Positions 22,715 through 34,565 of a stretch of 64,000 bases of DNA are shown piece by piece. Every line of letters begins with the position of its first letter. Position 1 is the stretch's first letter. This DNA is from Deroplatys truncata (lineage: Eukaryota; Arthropoda; Insecta; Mantodea; Mantidae): positions 59,132,364-59,196,363 of the forward strand of contig CM060980.1 of NCBI GenBank assembly GCA_030765065.1. Direction: 5' to 3'. The notes beneath the pieces are model-generated. The model was given only the letters and a program-made list of their open reading frames with translations. It did not search any database and was not told the DNA's origin. The translations under genes were made by a program, and so were the position numbers.

Positions 22715-23859
22715 TGATGTTGATGGTTTTTTATTTGCCCCACGCTTTGGTAGCCAATTTGAAGTAGTTATTATTTATTACGTTATTTTTAGCACCACGC
22801 TTCAGGCATCAACTTGAAGTAGGTTGTATTGAAGGATGAGTTTATTATATTTCGACTGTTGGGGAGCCAAACTTGAAGTAGTACCAACCGCACGTATGGT
22901 ACTTGGTAGCCTACATCCCAAATTTAAAAATATTAACTTTGTAATTGGACTGATTCTTTAAATATTATATATTTATGTTTGCCTCGGCTGCATCAGTATG
23001 ATTGTTAGAGACATGGATTGTTTTGCACGGCGTGGTGTGGCTGAAGAACGTAGGCTTACACAGATTATAATTTTTAATTCACTGCTATTTATTAATTCTT
23101 GACGCGATTTAAGTAACACTTCACTGATATAGAGAGCTGTAAGATTCTTTTATTAAATACTATCACTTTTTAAACACGTAAACTATTTTCATCTCACACT
23201 GAATACATATTAATACATATTAAATTTCTCGAGGACACATCTCGCGTCCGGTTAGGAACACTGTCTACAACCAACTGTCAGTTTTAGTTTATATAATTCG
23301 AACTCATGAGAATGATTATTTTAACTCATTTAATTTATTGCAATGTTAAGATATATTTTAAGTTTATTAGTCCAGTTATGAGCGCTGTCTACAAGCAACT
23401 GACTTGATTTCTACCGCCTAGATATGTAAATTTCTGTATTTTAAGACTCTGATTGGCTATTCCTAATCCAATAGAATACTTTTATTAAACTGAAGCTATT
23501 TTCTGGTTGTTGATTGGCTATTTTATAAACTGTCTCAAAATTTACGTTATTGTTGCTCCAATAATGACTAGTAGCATTATTAAACTTTCTTACTCATTAT
23601 TGCCTCAGTTACCTCATCGTTACCTCATTGTTAGCAACTTTTAACCTATTATTCTCACAGCTCCTACATTATTAAATTACGTAATACATTCACATAACAT
23701 TAGTGAACATGTATACAATAATATAAACATATGCAATGACTGTAATATACACTTTTTATATATTGTTACATACACATATTGCTTTAAAGCGGGCTGTTAT
23801 TGAATTTATATATTATATAATTAGACTGAAATCATTTAAGTGTTAAAAATACTGCCTAA
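22715..23859 (+). mobile_element. Solo LTR, family LTR1 (copy 5, long variant)
   Basis: Starts TGATGTTGATGG, ends ACTGCCTAA (consensus CTCA), exact duplication AATA at 22711-22714 and 23860-23863. Near the left end three similar modules each end in TTGAAGTAG. An extra segment of roughly 115 bp at about 23275-23390 lies between two copies of a CTGTCTACAAxCAACTG block. The inverted copy at 60505 shows a shorter form of the same duplication. Confidence 0.9.
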
Positions 23860-23863
23860 AATA

Positions 23864-25640
23864 AAATACAAGAATTTATAGCTGTTTTATATTGTAGAAT
23901 TTCTTTTCAATAAAACTGTATTTATTTTTAAGAATAAGAAGCAAAATTTATGCAACTGCAGTAAAATGTAACCCATTCAGCATACAAGTGTGCCATCACA
24001 CCGTTTATTTTACACTCCCCGGCTTTATAGTTAACCACAGTTAGGGTTAATTTGTATGCTCAATGATCAAAGAAACAGACGTATTGTGTATCGCAGTCTT
24101 GACTTCATTGGAATTATTTGTACAACTTTAAGTTGTTTTGGGAAATAATATATGTATTTCTATTGATGAGTTTGCATTAGCGATTTTCACACTTTTGCGA
24201 CATGAAGAGAGACACATGATAAACCTTCGACTCGATAAGAATCGGACAATTTGCAATTCAGTTACCTTATGCCTTTATTGACCTGAGATAACCTCTGATG
24301 TATGAAATTGATCATATTATCTGTATCATCATCATCATCTGCGTCACATACTAGACCACATAGCTAAGTCTGTAACGTCATCAACAAAAATTGGCTCCAT
24401 CTTTTTGCGTGTTCAAAATCATAGCAGGTAGAAATCTGTAAGAAATTGGGATATGTGAATTCTTATATAAGAGAAATGTAATATGTTTGTTTCTAAAATT
24501 TTGTAGATTGATAAATCATTCTTAGAAGTCTTAATGCAGGTTAGTGTGGTTATAATGCGTTTGATTTAAGTTGAAACGTGGAAAGTAGAAAGAGATAGCA
24601 CTATATTCCACACGAGAGTTGATAATCCTTAACTACCTAATCTCAAAACCTTCACTATTCAAACTTACTATTAAAATCTGGGTTAGGTTCAAACATAAAA
24701 TTTAGAAGAGAACAACCAACACCCGCTTGTAACATTACGAAAGCCAGAAGCAAGGATGGCCAAAGATATCAGAATATTTTCCATATTTCACTGCCAAAAA
24801 TACAACTGGCAACAATAAGTACAACTGTACTGAGAGACTAGGCAGTGAAGGGTGACTGTGACAGGGTTTTCAGCACTCGAACCGTCATTAGCGTAGCGCC
24901 CTCTCCTAGACCGGTCAGGTAGCGTCAAAATGGACATGTTTCAACTTAAACCTCACGTACCATAAAAGTTATCCATTTGTTCTTTGTTTAAAATTATAAC
25001 ATTGTCAAACCGCTAGACATTAAGGCATGGCCAAAAATGTTTTAAACAGGCATGTCAAGTTACAGTTTTTAAAAACGCCTTCATCAAGAAATGGCAATTC
25101 AAACAAGTGCGTCAACTACTTTCCTATTTGAGTCTTATCAGTGACAAGCTGCTTACAGGTTAAAGTCGCTGCACACTGATCAAAGTCAATAACCAGCCAA
25201 CTTCATCACCGTGGAATTATGACTTAATGTTCCGTCAAACCTCAGAATAAAACAAATTTTATGATTATATTTTTGACACATATGAAGGCCAAGAAAGTCC
25301 TTTTCCACCTCATTGTTGATTACGTTAAGGAAGTTTCTACCTAAATAATACTCCAAAAAATTAACATATTCATTTTAAACAATGTTTTGACCAAGGACCT
25401 AGTGCCTATCTGTTTGACATTATAGTTTTAAAGAATAAACAAATACAAAATTTTTAACCACACAAGCCTGTCTATATTAAGGTTGTAATCCCAAGAGTGT
25501 GATAAGCGGGAGGCAAACCTTTGTCTTTGTAGGAATTCAGTGGTATTTGCTGGTCACCCTGTGTCCATAGCCTGGTTTATATTTTAATATTTGGTTAGGT
25601 AAGCTTTCGATATAAATCAGCACACCATTCATTTCTTCGC
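23864..25640. other. Unassigned AT-rich DNA
   Basis: A short (ATC)n occurs near 24327. No coding region or repeat recognised in about 1.8 kb. Confidence 0.4.
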
Positions 25641-25644
25641 TTTA

Positions 25645-25860
25645 GTATTAAATACATTATGCATTCAAACTTCAATGTCTTCTTTTTCTTATTTCTAAGT
25701 AGTTCTGTACTTTGTACTCTTCCGTACATCTTAGCAACTTCATAGCCGATGTTTAAGTTTTGTTTCATCTACAATTTTAAATGCACACATTTCAGTTCCG
25801 TATAGATAAAAAAGAAGTGCAAGGGCTTTATATTCTTTTATTTTTGCTTCTTTCCTAGCT
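25645..25860 (-). pseudogene. Non-LTR reverse-transcriptase relic
   Basis: The minus strand reads EYKALALLFYLYGTEMCAF (about 25795-25852), then KIVDETKLKHR and a decayed tail with stops. This corresponds to the conserved LYGSE-type block downstream of the active site in non-LTR ORF2 proteins. Very short and broken. Confidence 0.6.
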
Positions 25861-25884
25861 TTTTACTTTCTCTACCATGAATAC

Positions 25885-26378
25885 TCGATTGCATGAAATC
25901 GTGCCGATATAATGTGCAGTAGTTTATGTTGGCAAGGAAATACTAAACTGCCTCTGCCACGCCCTTTACATTGCTCTAACACGCCACTTAATATTTGCTT
26001 TAAACTCCCATTTTTCTTCGCTCCTGAGCTTGAAACTGGCCTGTTTTCCTGGGTTAATATTTCAGTGACAGACCTTTGACATCAAACCAACACGAGACGG
26101 AGTCATTCAGGGATTGCTGTGGACCCTCGGTTCTTGGCGAAGAATCCCTTCCAGTCATTCGGTTAAATGTTTCCGCATGCCTCCCCTTTCGCCTCTCACC
26201 TAGGCCTGACCTTTGTTCATGTGTGTCGGACTTGAATTCAAAGCAATATGAAGAAATTGGGTAACCCAGGGCTGGTGTGGAACACATATGATAAAGGGTT
26301 TCTGCTAGCATTAAAAATGAAGAAAAACCCTATAGGAAGCCAAAAGCATCGGAACGTTTCCGTGCAGATGATGTATTT
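25885..26378 (+). repeat. Repeat C, copy 1
   Basis: Shares with 29735 and 40330 the order GTGCCGATATAATGTGCAG, CCTCTGCCACG, CTCCTGAG, AGACGGAGTCAT, CCTTCCAGTCATTCGG, TCACCTAGGCCTGAC, AGGGCTGGTGTGGAACAC and AGCATCGGAACGTTTC. Class unknown. Possibly a SINE-like or retroposed sequence; no long open frame. Confidence 0.7.
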
Positions 26379-26379
26379 T

Positions 26380-27237
26380 TTCAGCCAAAAACTGGATATT
26401 GAAATTCACTGGAAATACATGTTTCAGGAATCTATGAATAAAAATGTATTTACAAAAAAACGCGTAGTTGTGCATGTGTGTGTGTGTGTATGCTCACGCC
26501 TGATTTTTAACAGATTAACTCAAAAATATAAAATCAAATAAATACCAAACTTGGTATTTAAATCCAGTATCTTCCGAAAAATGCGACAAGAATATTTTAG
26601 ATAAATTCCCCAATTTCAAACTACTCTTTATATGAAAACAATCTATGTTTTTTTTTTTCATTTTCCGTAAAACACCTCTAACAATGTTGATTAAAATACC
26701 ACATATTAAGACAATTACAACTAAAATTATATGTTTATGCTGAATGTTCTTGGAATAGACTATGCTGTGCTCTTTATTAGGAAGGAAATCTGTACAATTT
26801 TGGGTAACGCATAAAACCATATAACATAGACAAGAATTAATTTCGCAGAAACACGTAAACATCTTACATGCAATTTATTTCACATAACCTTCTATGTTGT
26901 CTGCCATTTCCGAGATATCGTTAATATGGGTTAAAAATGCTTTGCCATTTTTAAAGCACTGTCGCTATTCAGTTGTGTTCGCCTTGTCATGGAAATCGTA
27001 TGGACATTCCTAGGCCAGCATATAGTGAGCGGCCCGCTTTCAAACACCTGACTATCCAGTCGGTTTCCTCTATCCCTCTTGTGCTTACCACGGCATGTGT
27101 AATGGAAGTATTTCTGAAAGGGTTTATGTCGCTTTAGATGAGGTAGAAAAATAAACTATCGTAAGAATAGTTTGCAGAACCTACATAAAATAGACAATAG
27201 TGGGTAGAGGGAGTAATGTGAGTGTAACATAATTTTT
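26380..27237 (+). mobile_element. Family B element, copy B2
   Basis: The left terminal 40 bp is missing or replaced by repeat C. The first recognisable block is TTCACTGGAAATACATGTTT (26405-26424), followed by a (TG)n run at about 26478, and the right end is GGGTAGAGGGAGTAATGTG. Confidence 0.75.
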
Positions 27238-27317
27238 CTAAATTTTATTTTAATAGTTCAATTAATATTATGAGTATTGCTCTATTGCTTTATTATTAAT
27301 ACCAATAATCATGAAAT

Positions 27318-27490
27318 ACTGCTTCTCTGGTCTAGTGGTCAGCGTTCTGGCTTCTCAACGCACCGGGTTTGATTCCGGGCTGAAGCGGGGAAGTTTTCTT
27401 TTACCGGATCCATTTCCTATCTTCCGTGATGTCTGGAATTATACACGTGAGAGTGAATGTGTTTTGAAAAGTAAAAATAAATAATGACCA
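27318..27490 (+). repeat. tRNA-derived SINE, family S3
   Basis: A box TGGTCTAGTGGTCAGCG and B box GGGTTTGATTCCGGG, then GGGGAAGTTTTCTTT, ATCTTCC and GTCTGGAATTATACACGTGA, ending in an A-rich AAGTAAAAATAAATAA. Confidence 0.75.
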
Positions 27491-28146
27491 ATGTTAAGAA
27501 ATATACAGCTCAAGGAGTAAAAATACAACACAATGAGTTGTTTCTCATGTCAGAATCCCGGATGAGCCATAAAAATCGATATACACTTTTTAGGAGGTGA
27601 TGTCAAATTAAATGCTTTAATAATAAAGTTTTCCAATTGAAATTCTGCTCTTACATAGTAATTTTATTTCATTGCTGGCAATTATAATTTCGGAACAAAC
27701 AAAAATTAAAAACATATATCATAAAACTATTTCCTTTCCATTTTCGTAGAATTTCTTCTCTGAAAACGTTAAAATAACCGGTGCAGGCTTCATTCGTCAA
27801 CTCCTTTATTTACAAATGAATTATCTTATTTAGTTCTAGAGCTGCATAACATGTATGGCTTTTCCCTTTTAAGAAAATCTCTTTATATTAACTCCAATTA
27901 CTTTGCAAAATGCCTAGTAAACTCCTTAAATAAACTATTTTTTAAATTGATTATATTTATTCAAGTATTGATTTACTGTAAAAATATTGTTTACACAGAT
28001 TCTTCCTTCACGAAATCTGTTTGCTCCTGTGACAAAATACTTTCTCCTAAATTCTGTAATCTGAAATCGTATCAATCAATGGACTGAATGTACGTATTGG
28101 TTATTGTGCATTCAAATAGATTTTCAGCGCTTTAACTGTATTTATT
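27491..28146. other. Unassigned AT-rich DNA
   Basis: No gene or repeat recognised. A 78-codon frame at 27851-28087 is low-complexity hydrophobic sequence. Confidence 0.35.
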
Positions 28147-28990
28147 ACTTCTTCTACGACATATATAGTAGGTAGGGAAGGTATTGCATTCCTCCCAAAA
28201 ATTCGATGTAGAGGATTCACCGGAATTATATGATTTGAGGATCTCTAAAAAAAAAGAAACATTTTTAAAAAAACCGTCTGTGTATGCGCATGTGTGTCTG
28301 TAAACAGCAATACTCAAAAATGAAAAGTTGGATAAATACCAAACTTGGTATTTAGGTTCAGTACATTCTAAGGACGCAACACAAAGATTTTCAAGAAAAC
28401 CTCCAACCCCAAATACACTCTATATGAACATTTTTAGAAGTTTTTGATTTTGTAAAAAATGGCTGTAATGTTTTTAATTAAAATACCGTATATTAATGAC
28501 ACCTACATGACAAATGTTCTGGGAATAGCCTTTGAAGCATTCGGAAGGAATTTTTTATAACGCTGTATAACTAATAAGCATTAACCGATAGACGAAAACG
28601 TACTACACAAGAAATCTAGATCTCTTTAAAACACACAATTTACTTCAAATAACCTTTTTGTGGCATAAGCCATTTCCGAGATATCTGCTATTAATGGTTT
28701 CAATTGTTCATTACTCGGCCATTCTTTAAAGTCCTTTCATCATTCAGTTGTTTCTCGTAATTACATGGAAACACTAGAATTTTAAGACAGCATATAGCGT
28801 CGTTGTTAAACATTTGACTATGCCTGTTACTTTGAATATATAACGAAATGTATAATGTAGCTATTTCTGCAAAGGTTTATTTGTATCAAAATCAAATTAA
28901 TAGAAAAATAAGCTTTAGTAAGAATAATTTCTATACCCACTAATAAGCGATAGAGGGCAGAGAAAGTCACGTGAATATAACACAGACATT
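28147..28990 (+). mobile_element. Family B element, copy B3
   Basis: Left end ACTTCTTCTACGAC followed by GTAGGTAGGGAAGG, GCATTCCTCCCAAAAATTCG; right end GGGCAGAGAAAGTCACGTG. Both ends carry substitutions, so this is an older copy. Confidence 0.8.
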
Positions 28991-29730
28991 TCACCTTCCC
29001 CTCTTATTAGTATACATATTTCTGCATAATTTGATATGGATTTTGAAGGAACCTGTATTATTATGCCACATAGTATGTTAACTTCCGTTAACAGGTTTCA
29101 TTGTTTTAACTAATGTGACATTTCATCTCACTTTCATTCATGAAAATAAATTTTGTCATTAAAATAAACTCAAGAATTACTGTAGTTAGTTCGCGGAAAA
29201 CAATGAAATAAAAAGAACTGGAAGTCCCATTCTGTTGGAATTATAATCGCCCCAATAGTAGGTATGCGTTTCCTTTGATGTCGAAAAAGAATGATTTGCA
29301 TATCTAAACGCCTTCTGCGGCATGGTCGCATAAACCAGTCGTTATAGGTTGTTTGATAAGAGCAAGGAGATTTCGGTTATGCGACCAGATCACGCACGGA
29401 CGCAAATGCGACATTTCGGTATGTATTCTAATTCACGTCGTCCAGCAAGGATATGAATAACAAAGTAATTGGATTGGAACGCAAGGAAAACAAAACAAAG
29501 AAATAGCCGGTTCCTATTAAATATACCTGGAGAGATCTCTTATCTTCAGTTTACACCGTGGCTGTAAATGTCACGAAATTCGGTCTTAAGTTTTATCGAC
29601 ACGAAAGCTCCACATTGGTTTTCTGTTTGGAAACTGGAAGTGTATGATTCAACATAAAAAGCTTGCTTATATTTTTTGAATATACAGGAACATAATCGTA
29701 AATGTTCAGAATTACTTTAAATAAAGTACA
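28991..29730. other. Unassigned DNA
   Basis: No gene or repeat recognised. Confidence 0.35.
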
Positions 29731-29734
29731 CTCC

Positions 29735-30185
29735 ACTGAATGGAACCGTGCCGGTATAATGCGTAGTGGCTTAAGTTGATAAGGAAATACTAAATCGCCT
29801 GTGCCACTCCCAGCCTCATCCTTCACCTGCTTCTGGTACTACATTTAGTGTTTGCTTTACTCCCCTCTTTTTCTTCGCTCCTGAGGTGGAAACCGAACTG
29901 CACTCATATGTTAATCTTTGTGTGTCAATCTTTTGACAAAAAACAACAACAAATATTAAAGATGGACTCAACTCGGGGCTGGTGTGGACCGTCGTTGTGA
30001 ACAATGCCTTCCAGCAACTCAGGTGAAATATTTCCGTACTCGTCCCCTTTCGCCATTCACCTAGGTATGGCCTTCGTTCTTAGGCTGCATATGTGTCGGA
30101 GTGAATTCAAAACTATAAAAGATAGTCTCATCCAGGGCAGGTATGAACATAGATGATAAGAAGTCCCTGCCAACATTAAATAAAA
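29735..30185 (+). repeat. Repeat C, copy 2, left part
   Basis: Matches copies 1 and 3 from GTGCCGGTATAATGCG to ACATTAAATAAAA. The remainder (ATAGGAAACTAGAAGCATCG) is at about 31155-31210, after an inserted family B element. Confidence 0.7.
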
Positions 30186-31146
30186 TCTTGTGTTTCACTC
30201 GCATGACTTTCTCTACTCTTATACAAACTATTTTACAAACTCTTATTCTCCATCTATTTCATATTAATAGAGATAAACATTTGCAGAAGCGATCTTTTGA
30301 CATGCAAAGAGAATTACATTTTACACATAGCGACCAGTTCTAAAAATATTTGACTATCGCATATGGCCTACTATGTTCCCCTTGTTTTGTATTTGCAAAG
30401 GACAATATAGAAATACAGTAGCCTTTAAGCACATACATATCTCTTAATAGCTGGTTGCTAGGTGCAGCACCATTCTCTTTGCCACAGATTAATACTCTTT
30501 GCATATCCAAGACTAAATAGATGAATAACGAATTCCCATTTGAGAAAATAAGTATTGAAAAATTTAAGGGAATAACAAGCAATATCTCGAAAATGGTTCA
30601 CTTAACAAAAAAATGTATATGACATAAATTGTGTATTTTAACACGATCTACATTTTTGTGTAGTAAAATTTTGAGTATCTCTTCTGGTTTACCGGTTATA
30701 CAAAAGTCGTTCACAATGAAGAATACTTTTGGAGACATTCCCAGAAAATTCAAGATATACATTTTATTTGTCATAAAAATATCTTAAACATATGATATTT
30801 TAATCAAAATCGTTAGAGCCATTTTTGAGAAAATTAAAATTTTCGTAAACTGTTCCATGTAAAGCGTAATCTGGGGTGGAGGGATTTTCTTGAAAACCTG
30901 GAAGATATTGGAAGATACTGAAACTAAATACCAATTTTTGTGTTTATCCAACTGTTGGTTTTTGAGTTATGCTGTTCACAGACACACAGACAGACCACAC
31001 ACAGACACACACACGGACATGTTTCCAAAAATGCTTTTTTGGGATTCAGGGAGTCTCAAAACATGTATTTCCGGTGAAATCCCGGTATCGAATTTTTGGG
31101 TGGAATACAATACTTCCCCCTACTTACTATACGTAGTAGAGAAAGT
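30186..31146 (-). mobile_element. Family B element, copy B4, inserted in repeat C
   Basis: Minus strand. Genomic left edge TCTTGTGTTTCACTCGCATG then ACTTTCTCTAC; genomic right edge ACTTCCCCCTACTTACTATA then CGTAGTAGAGAAAGT. The interior includes an ACACACAGACACACACACGG (CA)n tract at about 30996. An 80-codon frame (30340-30582, minus) is identical in translation to one in B6 but is broken in B8, so it reflects recent common origin, not a gene. Confidence 0.9.
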
Positions 31147-31215
31147 AAAAAAGAACATAGGAAACTAGAAGCATCGGGATTTTTCTGTGAACTCGGCTGT
31201 TCCTACCTTAGAAGT
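31147..31215 (+). repeat. Repeat C, copy 2, right part
   Basis: ACATAGGAAACTAGAAGCATCG matches the end of copies 1 and 3. Confidence 0.6.
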
Positions 31216-31960
31216 GTTTGTATGTTCTTCCGGTTTGTTTATATTTAAATAAATAAATCCAAAAGATCATACATTTATGTTTATACGTACACTTTGTATT
31301 AATAAATAATAATCAAAAAGATTAATGCCTATATATGTGAGCTATAGTCTTATAGTTACTAACAAGTTTCTAGAAATAATATATGATACAAATGGTAAAT
31401 ACAGTATTTTGTTTTACGAGCAGGGTTTATCGTACAACGATTTTCGTTTTGTTTCAACAGGAGGCGACCAATATATATTACATGGAACAGCTTTAACTCA
31501 AATCCTTTTCACTGTTATAGAAATATACTATATGTTACTAATTTCGCTTATATTGCGGCTGATTTTATGAATGGCCTGTGGAATTTAAAATAATTATTAC
31601 ACTAGTTCATATTCATTTAAATGATTTAATGACTGTAAATTTCGCATGAAAATTATAAATGGTGTTGGAGTACTATAATCTATTGTATGGCTCTGTGTGT
31701 GTATATGTGTAACGGGCATAAATGAAACCAGAAAGGAAAAGGAATGATATTAATGATTCTACATTTAGGTCTTATCATGCCTATCACCTGTAGATTCTTT
31801 GTAGCTCTCAATTAATTGTGTGCCAACGGACATATGCCTTCCAGTATAATCTGACTGAGTAACTTACTGGCTTCAATTGCGTAGTTGTGTTTCTGTGTCA
31901 CCAGATTCAATACACTCTGATGCCAAACAGATGGCCTTAGTTTGCGTGGAAGCCTCCCGT
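31216..31960. other. Unassigned AT-rich DNA
   Basis: An 81-codon frame at 31325-31570 is of low complexity with no motif. Nothing recognised. Confidence 0.35.
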
Positions 31961-31969
31961 GCCATCTAT

Positions 31970-32135
31970 TATATTTCTGTTTCTTTTGATCTGTGGGTTG
32001 AACTTTCAGTTATTACCTTTAAGGGAAGCTAAGAGAACAAACCTATTAGATACGCCAACACGGTATTCGGACCCACAATCTCCCGAATGCGAGTCACAGA
32101 CATTTCCGACTGAGCCAGCTTACTCGGTCAGCATA
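31970..32135 (-). repeat. SINE family E, head only
   Basis: Minus strand CCGAGTAAGCTGGCTCAGTC, with a perfect A box TGGCTCAGTCGG, then CGCATTCGGGAGATTGTG and the B-box-like GGGTCCGAATACC. The GGGTTTTT body block is absent. Confidence 0.6.
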
Positions 32136-32304
32136 TGTTTGTAGGGTAAGTTAATATTAATAGCATACAATTTCATCGCAAATACATTTTCAGACACACT
32201 AAGAAAGGTCCTTGAATGTCGTCCATATCCTATTACTTTAACAAGGGACCAATATATCAAAGCACTAGTTTTACACAAAGGAAAATCTTAATATTTCTGA
32301 ACCT

Positions 32305-32775
32305 TAGGAGAGGAGATTTTTAAAAACGGAGGGGCACTTCAGTTCTGTGACCAAGGCCTCCGGGAGGAAAGGAGGAGAGGAAGGGACAGTAAGGTATGAT
32401 GAAGGCAGGCATAGTGCAGTGGAGCCCCCAATATTTCCAGATTGATCATCCCTGCACATCCTCTTGATGCCTCCCCCTATCCGTACGGACGGGTTCGGCC
32501 AGGATGTTCCGTGCAATTGAAGAAACAGCTCTTTCCTCAAAGCACATCAACCCCATAAGCCGCAGGGCATCGTGCATCGCACCTCGCCCTGTAACCCTAA
32601 AAGTTGAAACAAATGGAAAAAGGGAAAATTATGGATAGTAAAATTCCTGGTATGTGTTCGCCTACCGACCTGGGAAAACGACGAAAAATCCCAAAGTCAG
32701 CGAGGCCGCTCCAGCGGAAATTCGAACCCGGGGCCTCCCGAAAGCGAGCAGACACGCCTGAGGCATTGCGCTGAT
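32305..32775 (-). repeat. Long SINE, family E
   Basis: Minus strand: TGCCTCAGGCGTGTCTGCTC, CCCCGGGTTCGAATTTCCG (B box, about 32725), GGGATTTTTCGTCGTTTTCC, then an ATCTGGAAATATTGGGGGC block at about 32430. Same module order as the 3935-4425 copy, with a different spacer between body and tail. Confidence 0.65.
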
Positions 32776-34560
32776 TTTCATATTCATATATAAGTGTATA
32801 GCTTTTTTTTTTTCTTTGACCATATTTTGTTCTCAGTGGAACAAGTGAACAACTTGCCTGCCCTTATGTTTGTTGTACACATTTTATATTTGTCTGCATT
32901 AATTACCGAGATATAGACACTGATATACTATTTCATATATCATGAACATTAATTAATTCAACGATCTGTTGAAAGCAGAAAAAAGAAACTTTGTTAGATA
33001 CTAGATGGCATATACTTAAATCTTTTCAAGTCTAGTTACAAGAAATTTGCCTAAAATTTAGGGTACATCTCATACTGTGCATATACAAAACTAGGAAGAT
33101 GTTCAGAATCTTTCGTCAGCCTGTAGAGTTTGCGGATTCTACAGAGAAAGCCATAAAACTGCACTAATTTGTGACTTGGTATGAGAGGAACCTTCATATA
33201 TAAAACACAAGTTATAGTCTTTTTTTTTTCAAAACGATGGAAGATTAAAAATAGTAATACTTATGTTAAAATACATATTATGAGAACTCGATGCAATAGA
33301 CGCTAAAATTGTTTTTAATGGTAGAAGTTGTAGGTAGGCAAATAGTCACTACAAAAAGTTTAAAATAGTCACCAATTGCTTATCAGCAATGATAAGCATA
33401 GAGGTAGGCACCTTCACATATTCATTTACCAACTTGAAAACACATTTTAACATAACTAAATAGTATATAAATATCAAAAATCAAATTTCCATATACCATG
33501 TATATTAAATTTACCAAATGTCAATATTTTCTTCATAAAGTTCTATTGTAAACATTCCTTCTTTAAACTGACACTCATCAGTTATTTTTTACGGAAACTC
33601 TATTATCGGTTTTTAAGTAATTTATTTCTTGAATGTGTTTTACACCCCACACTGGTTTGCAATTATTATTAATTATGTTATATATTTTTTATTAAACAGG
33701 CTATTGTTGCGTTTGCAATTAAATATGCCTAGTCTTTTTAGGCAGTACTGTGTTTTCGTCGAAGTGGGAATTAGAAAACAACAAAGTCATCATATTAATG
33801 AACAAAGCGATGAATTAATACTAAAATAATCAACTTCCCAATCGTAGACCAATTCTTTTATAGTGAACAATTTACCGTACGCTTTATTCTGCTAAGCAGC
33901 CAATATTTGATTATTACTTGAAACAACGCAACTGTTGATGTTAGGAAAGGAATGCCGGTAGTACAAACTTTCACAAGCATATTGTTAATGACTCAGTGAC
34001 TCAGAGCGCGAAATATTAGTTGCAATACTAAGTTCAACATCGCATTAATAAATAGTATCTATTAATAAATAACCGGTAGCGGCTCGTGAGTATACATTTT
34101 GGGTGTTCACAAAAATGTGAAAGGATCTGCCGTATGAACAAATTGATATAACTACAACCGCTCCCAACAACAATAATGATGATAATAGCTAAAAAAACAA
34201 CAACGACAGCATTTTTGGTCAAGAACGAAGTGATGTGTAAATGAACTTATAGTTGAGAGTATGGATGGTCTGGAATAAGCGGGAGAAGTTTCCGCGCTCG
34301 TGCACGTTACCTACTTCTGTCGTAATGCTAACGTTGCAGTGATAGTATGGAAAAACAGCGCGGGAGAAGCTTTATGCACGCCTTCAAGTGTGCACGTTCT
34401 CTATGTATTTGACACATAAAGTAATTACGTCATACTGGTTGCGTATTCGCAAGAGCTCCTTAAACCGTGCCGCCGATCCTCTTGCCACATTTCATCGAGT
34501 TTAGAGTAGTGGCGCAATAGAATTAAATGCCGTAGATTTCAAAATAGCATTCAAAGAAAA
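32776..34560. other. Unassigned AT-rich DNA
   Basis: About 1.8 kb with no recognised repeat or coding region. A CAACAACAATAATGATGATA-type simple stretch lies near 34165. Confidence 0.4.
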
Positions 34561-34565
34561 AAACA

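Noticed and set aside
16450..23859. Paired LTRs of one complete or LARD-type retrotransposon
   Set aside because: Outer flanks of neighbouring copies do not match, while each copy has its own matched 4-bp duplication.
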